A stretch of 64,000 nucleotides of DNA. It comes from Arabidopsis thaliana. Lineage: Eukaryota > Streptophyta > Magnoliopsida > Brassicales > Brassicaceae. How positions within the stretch are numbered: the first letter of the stretch is position 1; each line of letters opens with the position of its first letter. Below are positions 34,560 to 46,822 of this stretch, piece by piece. The translations under genes were made by a program, and so were the position numbers. The DNA lies in the NCBI RefSeq assembly GCF_000001735.4, contig NC_003075.7, positions 16,121,001 to 16,185,000 of the forward strand, given 5' to 3'. The notes beneath the pieces are model-generated. The model saw only the letters and a list, made by a program, of their open reading frames with translations. It searched no databases and had not been told where the DNA came from.

Positions 34560-37500
34560 ATGCCTTCCTTATCCACCCCGCCGTCCCAAAATCTCGCCTT
34601 CTCCCCTGCCGCTTCTGCCACGTCATCCAGACTCACTCCCTCCTCCAAAAGATCTTTTTACCCTCATCGTCTCCCCGATCCCACCGCTCTCTGTCGCTGC
34701 TCCTCCTCCTCCGGCAGCAATTCTTCCTCTTCCTCTTCCTCCGATGATAACCCTAGATGGGACTCTGCGATTCAGGATGTTCTCAAGAGCGCCATCAAAC
34801 GCTTCGATTCGGTTTTGAGCTGGTACGCTACTCTGGATAACGATGATGGTGAGCAAGGATCGGAGAATGTCGAGAAGATTGATGATGATTGGGATTGGGA
34901 CCGTTGGAAGAAGCATTTCGATCAAGTTGATGACCAAGACCGTCTTCTCTCCGTCTTAAAGGTTTCCTCTTGATGATTGTATCTATCATTGTTGTTAAGA
35001 GTCCTGAAGAAATGTTTCTAATGCGGGGATTTTGTATTTTGGGGTGTACAGTCGCAATTGAATCGAGCCATTAAACGAGAAGACTATGAAGATGCTGCGA
35101 GGCTAAAGGTGGCAATTGCAGCTACTGCTACTAATGATGCTGTTGGCAAAGTCATGTCCACTTTTTATGTAATAACTCGAGTTGTGATTATAGTTTCTAA
35201 CAACACTGTTTGGGATACTTACTTTTGATTCTGAAAGATTCCATTTTTGTATTTGTCATAGAGAGCTCTTCTAGAAGAGCGTTACAAGGATGCAGTATAC
35301 TTGCGAGACAAAGCTGGTGCTGGGTTGGTGAGCTCATTATTTGTATTTTTTCTCGTTTCTTTTATAACTGTGGTTTAGCTTCTTATTGGTGTTACATTGT
35401 TTTCTCTATATGGCTTGCAGGTAGGGTGGTGGTCTGGTATTTCGGAAGATGTCAAAGATCCGTTTGGTCTTATTGTTCAAATTACTGCAGAGCATGGAAG
35501 ATATGTGGCAAGAAGTTATAATCCTCGGTACTTCTGTCTTCTTTACTCATCGATTTATCTGTGGCAGTGTGGGTTTTGTGTATCAAAACGCCAAATTTCT
35601 CGAGGTCCTTTGTTGTTTTGAAAGATTGTGCTATATAACAATCCTTTCTCTCTTTCAGGCAACTTAGTACATCTGCTGCTGGTGCTCCTCTTTTTGAAAT
35701 CTTTCTGACACTTGATGGGAAAGGGAACTACAAAAAGCAGGTTTTTTCCTCCTTAATCCTACTTAGATAGTGTCCAATTTGAGTGATTGGGGTATTCATT
35801 GGAGAATTATGTTCCGGTTTATTCGATGAAATTGGGAGTTTACTTCATTTTGGTTCTTTATAGGAAGCTGACCTTTTTGAGTAGATAGCAAAGTGTGATT
35901 TCTCTACGTTATCTCAAGACCAATGTGTCTAGAATATCTAGGTGGAGAATATATTTCGATGTTAAATTGGGATGTGTGTTTCTTCAGGCTGTGTACTTAA
36001 AATGGAAGGAGATTTTTCCAGACGTACCAACTATGCCCTCCAGAACTTTGACTCCTGGTAGGTTTTTGACTTCACCTGGAAGGAAGGAAGATACTGGTAA
36101 TCTTGCAGTTGAGAGTAGTGAAGATGAAGAGAGTGATAACTCAGATGATGATTCTGATCTCCTTGAGGAATCTTCTGGTTTCCAGAGTTTCCTGCGAGAT
36201 ATGATTCCCGGGGTCAAGGTTAAGGTTATGAAAGTAACTGCGCCTGGAAGGGTGGATAAGGATTTCATCTCAAAAGTTATTGAGCAGATAGCTGATGAAG
36301 AAGATGAAGAGAACGATCTTGATATAGAAGATATAGATGTGGAAGATGACACTAAGGCTGAAATCGATGAAAAAAATGCTGACATTGAATTGGAATCTGT
36401 GACGGATGAAATCATTGACAACAACGGAGGAAGGGAAATCGCAGTGAAATTTGTGATAGGCGATATTGTTGATCGACTTTCTGGAAACCAACCTCTTAAA
36501 GAGTCACTTCGATCCCCTGCCAATCTGGAATCTGTGGAGAATTCTTCGTTTTATCTTCGGTTAGAGAAAGATTTAAACGTTAAAGAGTCTAAGGGTGTAG
36601 AAGGTACTACACTAGTTGATGGGAAAGGTAGCCGCCAGAGTAGACGTAGGATTGAAAACATTATGGGTGATTTGGCCAAATCAATTGAGAAAGAGAAGAA
36701 GATTTCTGTCAAGGTTTGTTTTGCTGTGTTTATTTTCTTCTTGTTTTACTGCAGAAAAGGAGTCGCAGCTTAATCTAGAAATTCACGTTGCAGATGCTTA
36801 AGGATGTTGGGGAGCTATTAAGCCTCACTCTCAGCCAGGCTCAAAACCGTCAACAGCTGTCGGGTTTGACAAAATTTCGTCGCATTGATGTGACACCATC
36901 ACTAGATCCCCTAGACGGTGAGTGAGTAATTGATTGAATGTGGAGGTTGTTTTGTTTCTCTCGAAAGAACATAGAAATTGACATTGATGGCTCCTAAGCT
37001 ATTGTAAATTTATCAGTATTGATTTCTCAGCTGTTAGAAGTTAATTTGTTGGGTATGACAAGTGAGTCGTCTCGATAGAATACTTTAAATTTTGTAACCC
37101 TTACCTGAAATACAAATTTTCTCACAGTATGAATTGGATTTTAATTATCTTTGTACTTATCTATCCAGGACTTTATATTGGCGCACATGGGCTATATACA
37201 TCAGAAGTAATCCATTTAAAACGCAAATTTGGCCAGTGGAAAGGTGGAAAGGAGTCTAAGAAGCCAACAGATATCGAATTTTATGAATATGTTGAAGCTG
37301 TGAAATTAACTGGAGATCCGTATGTGCCTGCTGGGAAGGTTAGCTTTATGTTTGTTCTAGTATGAGGTATTAAGACAAATATGAAAACTTGTTGTTTTCA
37401 TGGTCAGTGTCAAAAATTTGCGTACTCAAACGACTGTGTTACCAATCTAGTTAAAAAAAACGCTGTTACTTTTCTGCCTACACAGGAAAGGAGTATTATC

Positions 37501-38094
37501 ATGCAATAGTCACTTGGATCTATAAATGCACACTCGCTTATTTTCGATATCTTTCTTCTTCCCTAATACTCTTTTGTTGCAATATCATGATGAGTGCCTT
37601 ACCACAGTCTTATCCATGACAGGTTGCATTTCGGGCAAAGATTGGTAGACGTTATGAGCTCCCACATAAAGGACTCATCCCCGAAGAATTTGGAGTGGTG
37701 TGCTTACCTTACAACACTAATTCAAGTTTATCATTAAGCTCGGTTTTCGTTTAGAGTTGTTGTTTGTGTCGCTTCATAGTAGAGTTATTCTTACAAAATG
37801 CAGATTGCCAGATATAAAGGACAAGGTAGGCTTGCTGATCCTGGATTTCGTAATCCGAGATGGGTAGATGGCGAGCTTGTTATCCTCGATGGCAAGGTTC
37901 CTCTCTTCGTCTCTCAATATACTAAAACAAACTTGTCCATGGATTCAAACTCAAATAAATGACATGTTTTGTGTGATTGTTGAATTATGGTTTTAATGCA
38001 GTATGTAAAAGGAGGACCTGTAGTTGGATTCGTCTATTGGGCACCTGAATATCACTTTGTGATGTTCTTCAACCGCCTGAGGCTTCAAGCCTAG
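34560..38094 (+). CDS. EX1: EXECUTER1, thylakoid singlet-oxygen signalling protein
   Basis: Needed for the nuclear and cell-death response to singlet oxygen made in plastids. Exons 34560-34961, 35052-35168, 35262-35327, 35421-35527, 35659-35740, 35988-36713, 36794-36917, 37169-37338, 37623-37697, 37804-37896 and 38002-38094 give 684 residues. Residues 1 to about 65 are a Ser/Pro-rich plastid transit peptide. A UVR-like helical hairpin follows ([20 protein letters not shown] ... [22 protein letters not shown]). Next is the DUF3506/SOS-type central region [20 protein letters not shown] long acidic, low-complexity stretch ([33 protein letters not shown]) lies in the big exon. The C-terminal domain runs from [21 protein letters not shown] to [16 protein letters not shown]. 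Length and neighbours match AT4G33630; EX2 is the paralogue elsewhere. Confidence 0.94.
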
Positions 38095-38418
38095 TTGTAT
38101 TCTGCTCTACAATCGAGGAAGGGTTTTCTTCTGGCTGTAACCATTGTGTACGTATACTCCTAGATACACAGTAGATATGAAGTCGGTACTGAGAAAGGTA
38201 TAACTGAAATGGTTTAATTATATGCAGATTCATGAGATCGGTTGTGCCTAAGATAAGATTACTTCAAGTTCAGGTCTTTCTGGACCAGTATAGAGATCCA
38301 CGGTCTCGCTTTTTCTTCTGGAGCTTGGATAAAGGTACCTAAATTGGGGGAAGATTTAACACGCCAGAGAGTCTTTGATCAGAAAGGAAACTTAGATTGT
38401 AAAGCTTGACAAGTTTAT

Positions 38419-38453
<35 letters not shown>

Positions 38454-38726
38454 AATTAATGTATGTTTCTCTGAGATTGCTGCTATATTGGGTAGAAACG
38501 TGGTAAGAGCTGTTGTTGTATTTCCTTTGTGTATTTTCAGTTTATATGGCAGAAAAAGAGAAGAAATCTTTCTTGTTAATAGTGACTTTGTTACTACATG
38601 CAACAACTTAAAAATATAGCTCAAGCAATGTGATCATGACAATAGAGAAGCAAAGGAATCATTGATCTTCAAGTTTATCATTTCATTACACTCAATAGTA
38701 TAAAGATTAAAAGCAGAAATGGGAAC
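38095..38726. other. Convergent 3' flank with AT microsatellite
   Basis: 632 bases between EX1 and the costars gene. The main feature is (AT)15 at 38421-38450. Confidence 0.6.
38421..38450. repeat. (AT)15 microsatellite
   Basis: Thirty uninterrupted bases of AT; likely length-polymorphic between accessions. Confidence 0.92.
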
Positions 38727-39211
38727 TTAGGAGGAGGCTGCAGTAGCAGCAGCAGCTTGCGGTGGCGGTGGTGTTGGTCGGAGAGTGATCTCAACCTTAT
38801 CGTGAACGCCTTGAAGCAAAAGTTCACCTTCAAATGCGACTATTTTGCGTTTCTTGGCAGCTCTCAGAGTCCCAACCAATGCTTCAAAGATGTTGGCACA
38901 TCGATCGTCATTGAACAACACTCCAAACGTCACCTGTATTCAAAAGGAACAAATCAATCCTCATGATCAAGAATCAATCAACTGTGTTTGTTAGATCTGA
39001 GCGAGAGAAAAGAGTAAATGTTACGATCTTGATTCTTCAGATAAGAGTATTTGTTGATTGAAAATGAAATAATACAGATTTATTCCAGATATAGGGAGAT
39101 CCAACAAGATTTGAGGAGAAAGAGAGAGACCTTGTAAGAGCCATCGGTCTGACGAGAACCAAGACGATGGATCTCTTCTTCCAGTTTCTGAATCTCTTCG
39201 TCTACGTTCAT
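38727..39211 (-). CDS. Costars family protein
   Basis: Two exons, 39131-39211 and 38727-38933, give 95 residues. The costars domain covers most of it: MNVDEEIQKLEEEIHRLG, then VTFGVLFNDDRCANIFEALVGTL and KKRKIVAFEGELLLQGVHD. It ends with a Pro/Ala tail (PTPPPPQAAAATAASS). Costars is the C-terminal domain of animal STARS, an actin-binding Rho-signalling activator; the stand-alone plant proteins are linked to the cytoskeleton by homology only. Start set at the ATG giving the usual small protein. The frame is open for about 66 codons further upstream with another ATG (39409), so a longer form cannot be excluded. Matches AT4G33640. Confidence 0.88.
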
Positions 39212-40072
39212 TCTTTCTTCTTCCTTAGAGATTTCAGGTCTCAACAGCCTAATGTTGTAAAAAGATTGGATTGAAGAAGAGACTCTTTCTGTTTCTGACG
39301 AAGACAGCTCGATGGACTCATTCTTGTCCCTCCTAATCCGGTTGAAAAGACCAAAATGCGCACACTTAACCGGTTTGAAAACCTTATCGTACCGATTTTT
39401 CTTCAACATTGAAAATTAACACACACCTCCGGTTTGAGACCTTAATAAATGATACGACATCAGCCGGTTTACCACGATTTTAACATTCGATTTTTCTCTA
39501 TTTTTTTTTTCTTTTAGTTTATCCATACAAAAAATTACTGATGAAATAGCAAAAGATTGCGTTTAAGTTAACAACGAATATTTAAAGACAGAACAGAACT
39601 TCAGTTCCTCACTAAAACTGTATCTATAGATTTTTTCTAAACTTATTTGATTAATAAAAGCACAGGCTAATATTAGAAAGAAAAAAAGTTTTTATAAATT
39701 AAAAACTAATGTAATTAGGTAAATGAAAATGTTTATTCGCTTCTTTTGGACCATGGAGATTAAGGTGAAATTATTTAGTTGTTATCATTATAAATTAACA
39801 AAGGTTAAGTGAATATAAAATTAATTTGAATTATTTTGTTAAGTTGTGATTAAAGTTCAATTTCTTCTTCACGTTTTTAAAATTCTTGAGCAAGTAAAAA
39901 TTATTTAGCGACTCTAATAAAAAGATCCTCCTCTCTTCGATAGAGATAGAGCTAAGCACGAAAATCCCGAGTAATTGACCTTCTCTTCTTCCCAGTGTTG
40001 TCTTCTCTTCTCCACGAACTTAATTTTTTCAAAACCCTAGCAACTTTGATTCATTCAAAATCCGATCCAACG
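39212..40072. promoter_or_regulatory. Divergent promoter between costars gene and DRP3A
   Basis: 861 bases, AT-rich; no distinct element beyond leader-like pyrimidine-rich sequence just before the DRP3A ATG. Confidence 0.5.
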
Positions 40073-43000
40073 ATGACTATTGAAGAAGTTTCCGGTGAGA
40101 CTCCTCCGTCTACGCCTCCTTCTTCTTCTACGCCTTCTCCGTCTTCCTCCACCACCAACGCCGCGCCGTTGGGATCCTCTGTGATTCCGATTGTAAACAA
40201 GCTACAAGACATATTCGCTCAGCTCGGAAGCCAGTCTACGATCGCGCTTCCTCAGGTTGTTGTTGTTGGAAGCCAAAGCAGTGGCAAGTCTAGCGTCCTT
40301 GAAGCACTCGTCGGCCGTGACTTTCTCCCTCGTGGTAATGATATCTGCACGCGTCGTCCTCTTGTTCTCCAGCTCCTCCAGACTAAAAGCCGCGCTAATG
40401 GCGGATCCGATGATGAGTGGGGGGAGTTTCGTCACCTTCCTGAAACTCGTTTCTATGATTTCTCTGAGATTCGTCGAGAAATTGAGGTTTTTTATTCCCT
40501 TCCTTGCTTTATTTGATACTCTATTGCTCTTCCAAGTTTGTATTAATGTATGAAATGCAACATCTTTGTAGGCTGAGACGAATAGATTAGTTGGAGAGAA
40601 CAAAGGTGTAGCAGATACACAGATTCGTCTTAAAATTTCTTCACCTAATGTATTGAACATCACGCTTGTGGATCTGCCTGGTATTACCAAGGTGCCAGTT
40701 GGTGACCAGCCATCCGACATTGAAGCACGTATAAGAACGATGATCTTGTCTTACATCAAGCAAGATACTTGCTTGATATTGGCTGTTACCCCTGCTAATA
40801 CCGATCTAGCAAACTCTGATGCCCTTCAAATTGCTAGCATTGTAGATCCTGATGGTAAGTTCTACTCACAAGTCCAATGACTAGTTTAATGGGTTGTATT
40901 TGACATTACTCATCTTCACCCTTTCATCTATCTATACTGTCTCCAGGTCACAGAACGATAGGTGTAATCACAAAGGTGCATATTCCCAGTCCAGACATTT
41001 GTTTTATTTCATCACCATAGGCGTCCCTGTCTTTCATGTGATTTACTATATGTTATTATCATGTTTTCAGTTGGATATTATGGACAAAGGTACTGATGCT
41101 CGAAAACTCCTTCTTGGAAATGTTGTTCCTCTTCGACTTGGATACGTGGGAGTTGTAAATCGTTGCCAGGAGGTAAACCTGTGGTTGCTCACAACTATTG
41201 CTTTTTAATTTATTTAGTGTGGCTCTTCTTTTATGTGACTTGAGCTTTATTGCTTCTGTTCTGTACTTATTTTTCTTATGATTCTCTTGCTATCATATAG
41301 TAGGCTGTCTCTTCTTTTTTTTTTTTTTTTTTATTATTCTACCTTTGGCTGTGCTTGTTTTTTAATTCTAATTTTATCACTTCGATGCTATTGTGACAGA
41401 ATTTTTATTTTTTGTCTACTTTTTGTGGCGTCTGCATCTACAGTGTTTTGATCTTTATATTTTATAAACAGGATATTTTGCTAAACCGCACAGTCAAGGA
41501 AGCACTTCTCGCAGAGGAGAAGTTCTTCCGGAGTCACCCGGTATGCTAACATCATTTTGTTGATTCACTTTCTGATACTCTTGCTATTTTTTCTGATTAA
41601 AGCTGAGTCTTTTTGGTACCTATACAGGTTTACCATGGTCTTGCCGATCGTTTGGGTGTTCCTCAGCTAGCAAAGAAGTTAAATCAGGTATTTTCTGCAG
41701 TTATGGGAATTGGGAGTTCCTTTTTTCGTTATGTCAATCATTGTTCAGTAAGGCATAAGGGAGACGCTTTCTCTATGTTGAAATATCTAATATGGGATTA
41801 TGGTGGAGTTTAAATGCATTATTCACTTTTTAAGGTTACTTACATGGCTGTGCGGATTCTACCCTAGCTTATTTTTTTGGCCTTGCATGTATATCTTTTT
41901 TTGTTTACAGACTTTAAGATACTTTAATATTAGAAAATGTCTGATAGAAGATGGCCTTTCTGTTGCATTTTTTTAGATCCTTGTTCAACATATCAAGGTC
42001 TTGCTTCCGGATTTGAAGTCGCGGATAAGTAATGCTTTGGTTGCTACAGCAAAAGAGCATCAGAGCTATGGTGAATTAACAGAATCAAGGGTATGTATTT
42101 TACTGCTCAATTTGCCATCTATTTATCGAATTCATTGTTTTGTTATTGGCTTTGGTACATTGCCATTTGTTCCATTTAATGGTGTGATTTGCTCAGTCTT
42201 TTCATTTGAATACAATTTTGCTCGTCCAGACTATTTTCTCATGTATGTGCTCAGGGTTCGTAAAGCCTTTTTGTTTTTAGACTACAAAAAAAATATCTTT
42301 AAGTCGTAGAATTAGCATTTAAAGGTGTTCTTATTTGTAGGGAAAGGTTGTTGGCCAATGGGTACTTCTTTTTTAACTTTTTTTTGCTTCATCTCTATGA
42401 GTTGTTTTTCTTTTTCAATTTTTAACTAGTCAAACTTATCTTATTCTATTGGTCTTTACTGTCCTTGAAATTCTTAGGCTGGGCAAGGAGCTCTTCTCCT
42501 CAACTTTCTCTCCAAATACTGTGAAGGTAATATGTGAAGACGATATTTCAGTTGAGACCATTGACATTTGTTTTATGTTTTCTATGGTTCATAGTGAGTC
42601 TCATGGGTAAATTTTTTTGAACAGCATACTCTTCATTGCTGGAAGGGAAAAGTGAAGAAATGTCTACGTCAGAGCTCTCTGGAGGAGCAAGAATTCACTA
42701 TATTTTCCAGTCAATCTTTGTTAAGAGTTTGGAGGTTCGTTTGGGCAATCGTTAAACTTTTTTCCTTGAGCTTGAACAGTTGTTATACATTCCCGTTTCT
42801 TAACCTCGCCAATACTTTTGCGTACTTTCGGATGGTACACTGATGTTTACGGTTCATTTCATTGACATTGATAGAGAACTTTTACACTGCTTTGTTAAGC
42901 ATTGGCTCCTCTATCTTATCTTAGTTTAGCTAGTGACATTATCCAAATGGAAATAATGTAGTATATTTCTGACGTTGAGCTCGTGGATCTCTGTAAATTT

Positions 43001-45587
43001 AGACTGATTGAATTCCTTCACATTGCCTCTTCAGGAGGTTGATCCATGCGAGGACTTGACAGATGATGATATTCGGACTGCAATTCAGAATGCAACTGGT
43101 CCAAGATCTGCATTATTTGTTCCAGATGTAGGTTTCTTAACATGTTTCAGCATATATGGAAGTTATCCTGGTTGTCAGGGCTTTCAAGCATTCATATGTT
43201 TCCTTGCCTTTTCCACTTCCCAGGATATCTAATTAGAGTCCCTTGATCTCGTTCAATTATGCATAGGTTCCATTTGAAGTTCTTGTTAGGAGGCAGATAT
43301 CTCGTTTGTTAGATCCTAGCCTTCAGTGTGCCCGGTTCATTTTTGAAGAGCTAATAAAGGTGAGTGTTTTTTTGGTTTGTTGTTAATAAGTAATAAGATT
43401 ACTTCATAAATTTGAATTTCTCTACAGATTAGCCATAGATGTATGATGAATGAGTTACAACGATTTCCAGTCCTACGAAAGCGCATGGATGAGGTTATCG
43501 GGGATTTCCTGCGAGAAGGTCTTGAACCCTCAGAAGCAATGATCGGGGATATCATTGATATGGAGGTCTGTATAATGAATTGAAAATCCTACGTTGAGTT
43601 GAGTTTCTCTATTGTGTATAAAGAGCCCAGACTAATATGTTGGTTGATTAGGGACCTTTTTTAATCTTGAGCAGTGATTTCCTCGTTTTTGATTGATTAG
43701 TTTCTTTGAACTAAAGTATTAGTGATGGTATCATAATTTCTTGAATGTCGTTTGCAGATGGATTACATAAACACTTCACATCCAAATTTTATTGGTGGAA
43801 CCAAGGCCGTGGAAGCTGCAATGCATCAAGTGAAGTCTTCGAGGATTCCCCATCCTGTGGCACGACCAAAGGTATGAAGTACTCTGAGCAAATACATTAA
43901 AATTGGTTTTGGTTTCATATATACTCTGCAGTGTTTCTTATACATTTAAGTTGATATAGCAGGACACTGTGGAGCCTGATAGAACATCTTCTTCCACGAG
44001 TCAAGTGAAATCTAGATCGTTTCTCGGCAGGCAAGCTAATGGAATTGTTACTGATCAGGTATTGTCATTTTACATGTTATATATAATTAATTCTGTATAT
44101 CATTGTGCACTATGGGTTTAGCCCTAAGGACCCATGAGCAAATTAGACATTTTCAAGATAAAGAGTGACTATTTGACACTTAACTCATGATTGTTCATAG
44201 GGAGTTGTATCTGCAGATGCTGAAAAAGCTCAACCTGCTGGTAATTTTCTCACCGCTGTCATTTTTAGCCTTCCATTTCGTGTTTTGGAAGATTTTTGGC
44301 TGTGTGATGAATCTCTTGCTATGTTTCAGAGACTGCGTAAACATGTATCTTGTCTCGATTCGCTAATAGCTTATAATCCTGAGTAGATTTTAATTGTGGT
44401 TTTGCTGACACATGATAGCAAATGCGAGTGATACAAGGTGGGGTATCCCTTCAATTTTCCGAGGGGGTGATACTAGAGCAGTTACTAAAGATAGCTTATT
44501 AAACAAACCATTCAGTGAAGCTGTTGAGGATATGTCTCACAACTTATCCATGATCTATCTAAAGGAGGTGTGTCTCCTGTGCCATCTTAGATGATTCATA
44601 TTGCCAATACATGCTTACCTATTTGACTCATACTGTTTGCTTTGCTTTTCTGAAGCCCCCAGCTGTCTTGAGGCCAACCGAAACCCATTCAGAACAGGAA
44701 GCAGTTGAGATTCAGATAACAAAGCTGTTACTAAGATCATACTATGACATTGTAAGGAAGAATATTGAGGACTCGGTACCAAAAGCAATCATGCATTTCC
44801 TGGCAAGTACCCTCATCCCTTTCCCCAAGTTTCTTGCAGTATCTCAAACTTGTACGATATATCATCACCTTGATATTTGATTGCCCTTTGAAATTGTCTT
44901 TTGAGAGAGTTAAAATGAAAAGCCGTTTGTCCATCTTGTGTGTAATAATCTTGTTGCTATCTTACAGTAAATAAACTCTGAAGAATGAAGATGCTGATAC
45001 CATTTCTTTTCTTTTTAATGCTTCAGGTAAACCACACAAAACGTGAGCTGCATAACGTCTTCATCAAGAAGCTTTACAGGTGATGCCTGTGTTTTTTAAT
45101 TCCTCACATCTGTGTTTGGATTAGTAGTCTCTTAAAACTGACTAGTAGTTTCATCTGGTGCAGGGAGAACTTGTTTGAAGAAATGTTGCAAGAGCCAGAT
45201 GAGATAGCAGTTAAGAGGAAACGCACACAAGAGACTCTCCACGTTCTTCAGCAAGCTTACAGGGTATGTTCTCAGCAAAACCTAACTCTGTACATCAATC
45301 GTCATAAACCTTGTTCCGTTGAACAATAAAGTCTTCTTTTCACTTAAAACTGTTTCTATGAAGAATTTATGTTTGATATTCATGTAACCATGTGGTCTTT
45401 GTGGGTGAAACAGACACTAGATGAGTTGCCACTGGAAGCAGATTCGGTGTCAGCAGGAATGTCAAAACATCAGGAGTTACTGACATCTTCAAAGTATTCG
45501 ACAAGCAGCTCATACTCGGCATCTCCAAGTACGACAAGAAGATCGAGAAGAGCAGGAGATCAACACCAAAATGGATACGGATTCTAA
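40073..45587 (+). CDS. DRP3A: Dynamin-related GTPase for mitochondrial and peroxisomal fission
   Basis: Self-assembling GTPase that constricts and divides mitochondria and peroxisomes. Twenty exons: 40073-40486, 40572-40854, 40947-40975, 41071-41172, 41472-41540, 41628-41687, 41977-42090, 42478-42526, 42625-42734, 43035-43127, 43267-43359, 43428-43565, 43758-43871, 43963-44058, 44201-44240, 44419-44567, 44656-44802, 45027-45079, 45164-45263 and 45414-45587; 808 residues. GTPase motifs are complete: G1 GSQSSGKS (66-73), G3 DLPG (172-175), G4 TKLD (241-244). Middle/stalk domain follows, then a variable insert, then the GED near the C-terminus ([30 protein letters not shown]). No pleckstrin domain or proline-rich tail, as in the Drp1/Dnm1 class. 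The N-terminal 35 residues are Ser/Pro/Thr-rich. The intron after 44802 has a GC donor. Length 808 matches AT4G33650 rather than DRP3B. Confidence 0.95.
41315..41332. repeat. Poly-T run in DRP3A intron 4
   Basis: About 18 consecutive T, a pyrimidine tract inside the intron. Confidence 0.85.
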
Positions 45588-46469
45588 CATGATCCAAATA
45601 TCTCGAATATCTCTCGACTGTGATAACGCATTTCATTCATTTAATGGCTCTTTCAGGTTTTGGTATTAAATTATGTGTTGGTCATATGAAGAATTTATAT
45701 AGGAAACCAGTACACAGTGTGGGTTTTGGTCCTTTTGGACTCTGCATTGGTTGACTTGATAAGGGAGTGAAAGGTGATATAGTTTTTTTTTCCAATTTGT
45801 TTCAAATGCTCCCCCTGCAACAATAACGGGAAGCAAACACCTTTCACTCTAAATTTTTTTTTGGGGAATGTTTAATCAATAAGTTATATTACATGATCGG
45901 TCCACACGACCTTATAAATTGTGTAGTTTCTTCGTTTTTTGAGCAACGAGACGTGGAACATTCCCCTATACGAGTCACAGATTATGCTGGAAATTGACGA
46001 TATGGTTAAGAGTTAGTTATGGACAGCGGTATTCACAAATTCCAAACCCACCTCAGTACTTTCTGTATAGATGCGGACCAAAATCCGATTTGTTGTCTAG
46101 TCCCTATCACTGGCTAAGAGCCAAGACACGATAATGTTTACTCTTCGGTTAAGAAGTGGACACGTCATTCTCCATTTTTTCCGTATTCGGATAAAATGCA
46201 TATCTACCTACTGCCACGTATCTGTATCCAACATTTCTATCACACGCATTTTCATTTTCAGCATAATCTATAACTACTAATCAGAAATCAGAATAAATTC
46301 TCTTATTACTTGATGAGCTGCAGAAATTTGTGATACATATATAAAAGGCAAGACTAAAACCTAATTAAAGCGACAAGAAAAGAAAGTAGTAGTCACATGA
46401 TATCACAACAATTATTGTATAAACCTCATAAGCATAATGAAATTAACAGACATACTTTTTCCTGAAAAC
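45588..46469. other. Convergent 3' flank between DRP3A and CYSTM gene
   Basis: About 880 bases without a recognisable gene; only 3' UTR-like, AT-rich sequence seen. Confidence 0.55.
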
Positions 46470-46822
46470 TTAATCAAAGCATATAATGGTCGGGTCACAG
46501 CAACATTCATCCACCAAGCAGCAACAACACAGAGCTGCTAATCTGCAAACCAAAAACACACATTACCACCGACAAACATTGAAGTTCATTTATAAATTCC
46601 AACAGATCACTCCTTAATAATAGAAACAAACTAATATTATGAAACATAAAAACAGAGCACTTACAGTCCTTCAAGAAAACCAACTTTTCGTGGTGGTGGT
46701 GGAGGAGGAGGCGGTGGCGGTGGTGGAGGATAATACTGTGGCGGTACTCCCACCGGCGGTGGCGGACCTTGCGGGTAATTTCCCGGTGCCGGGTAAGGAT
46801 ATGCATACTTGGGATCGCTCAT
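46470..46822 (-). CDS. CYSTM-domain small tail-anchored protein
   Basis: Two exons, 46665-46822 and 46470-46542, give 76 residues. The first half is Pro/Tyr/Gly-rich (YAYPYPAPGNYPQGPPPPVGVPPQYY) and runs into about 13 consecutive prolines. The second half is the CYSTM module: GFLEGLLAALCCCCLVDECC, a short hydrophobic segment with clustered cysteines, ending CDPTIICFD. CYSTM proteins sit in membranes and are linked to stress tolerance and redox or metal handling in plants and fungi. The intron falls inside the membrane segment, as is usual for the family. A minus-strand TATA-like sequence lies near 46979. Matches AT4G33660. Confidence 0.87.

Noticed and set aside
35984..36523. 179-codon serine-rich minus frame opposite EX1
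   Set aside because: Antisense of the acidic Glu/Asp-rich EX1 exon, which reads as Ser/Phe on the other strand.
40202..40720. 172-codon minus frame opposite the DRP3A GTPase exons
   Set aside because: Runs across a DRP3A intron with no splice logic of its own; the plus strand has complete GTPase motifs.
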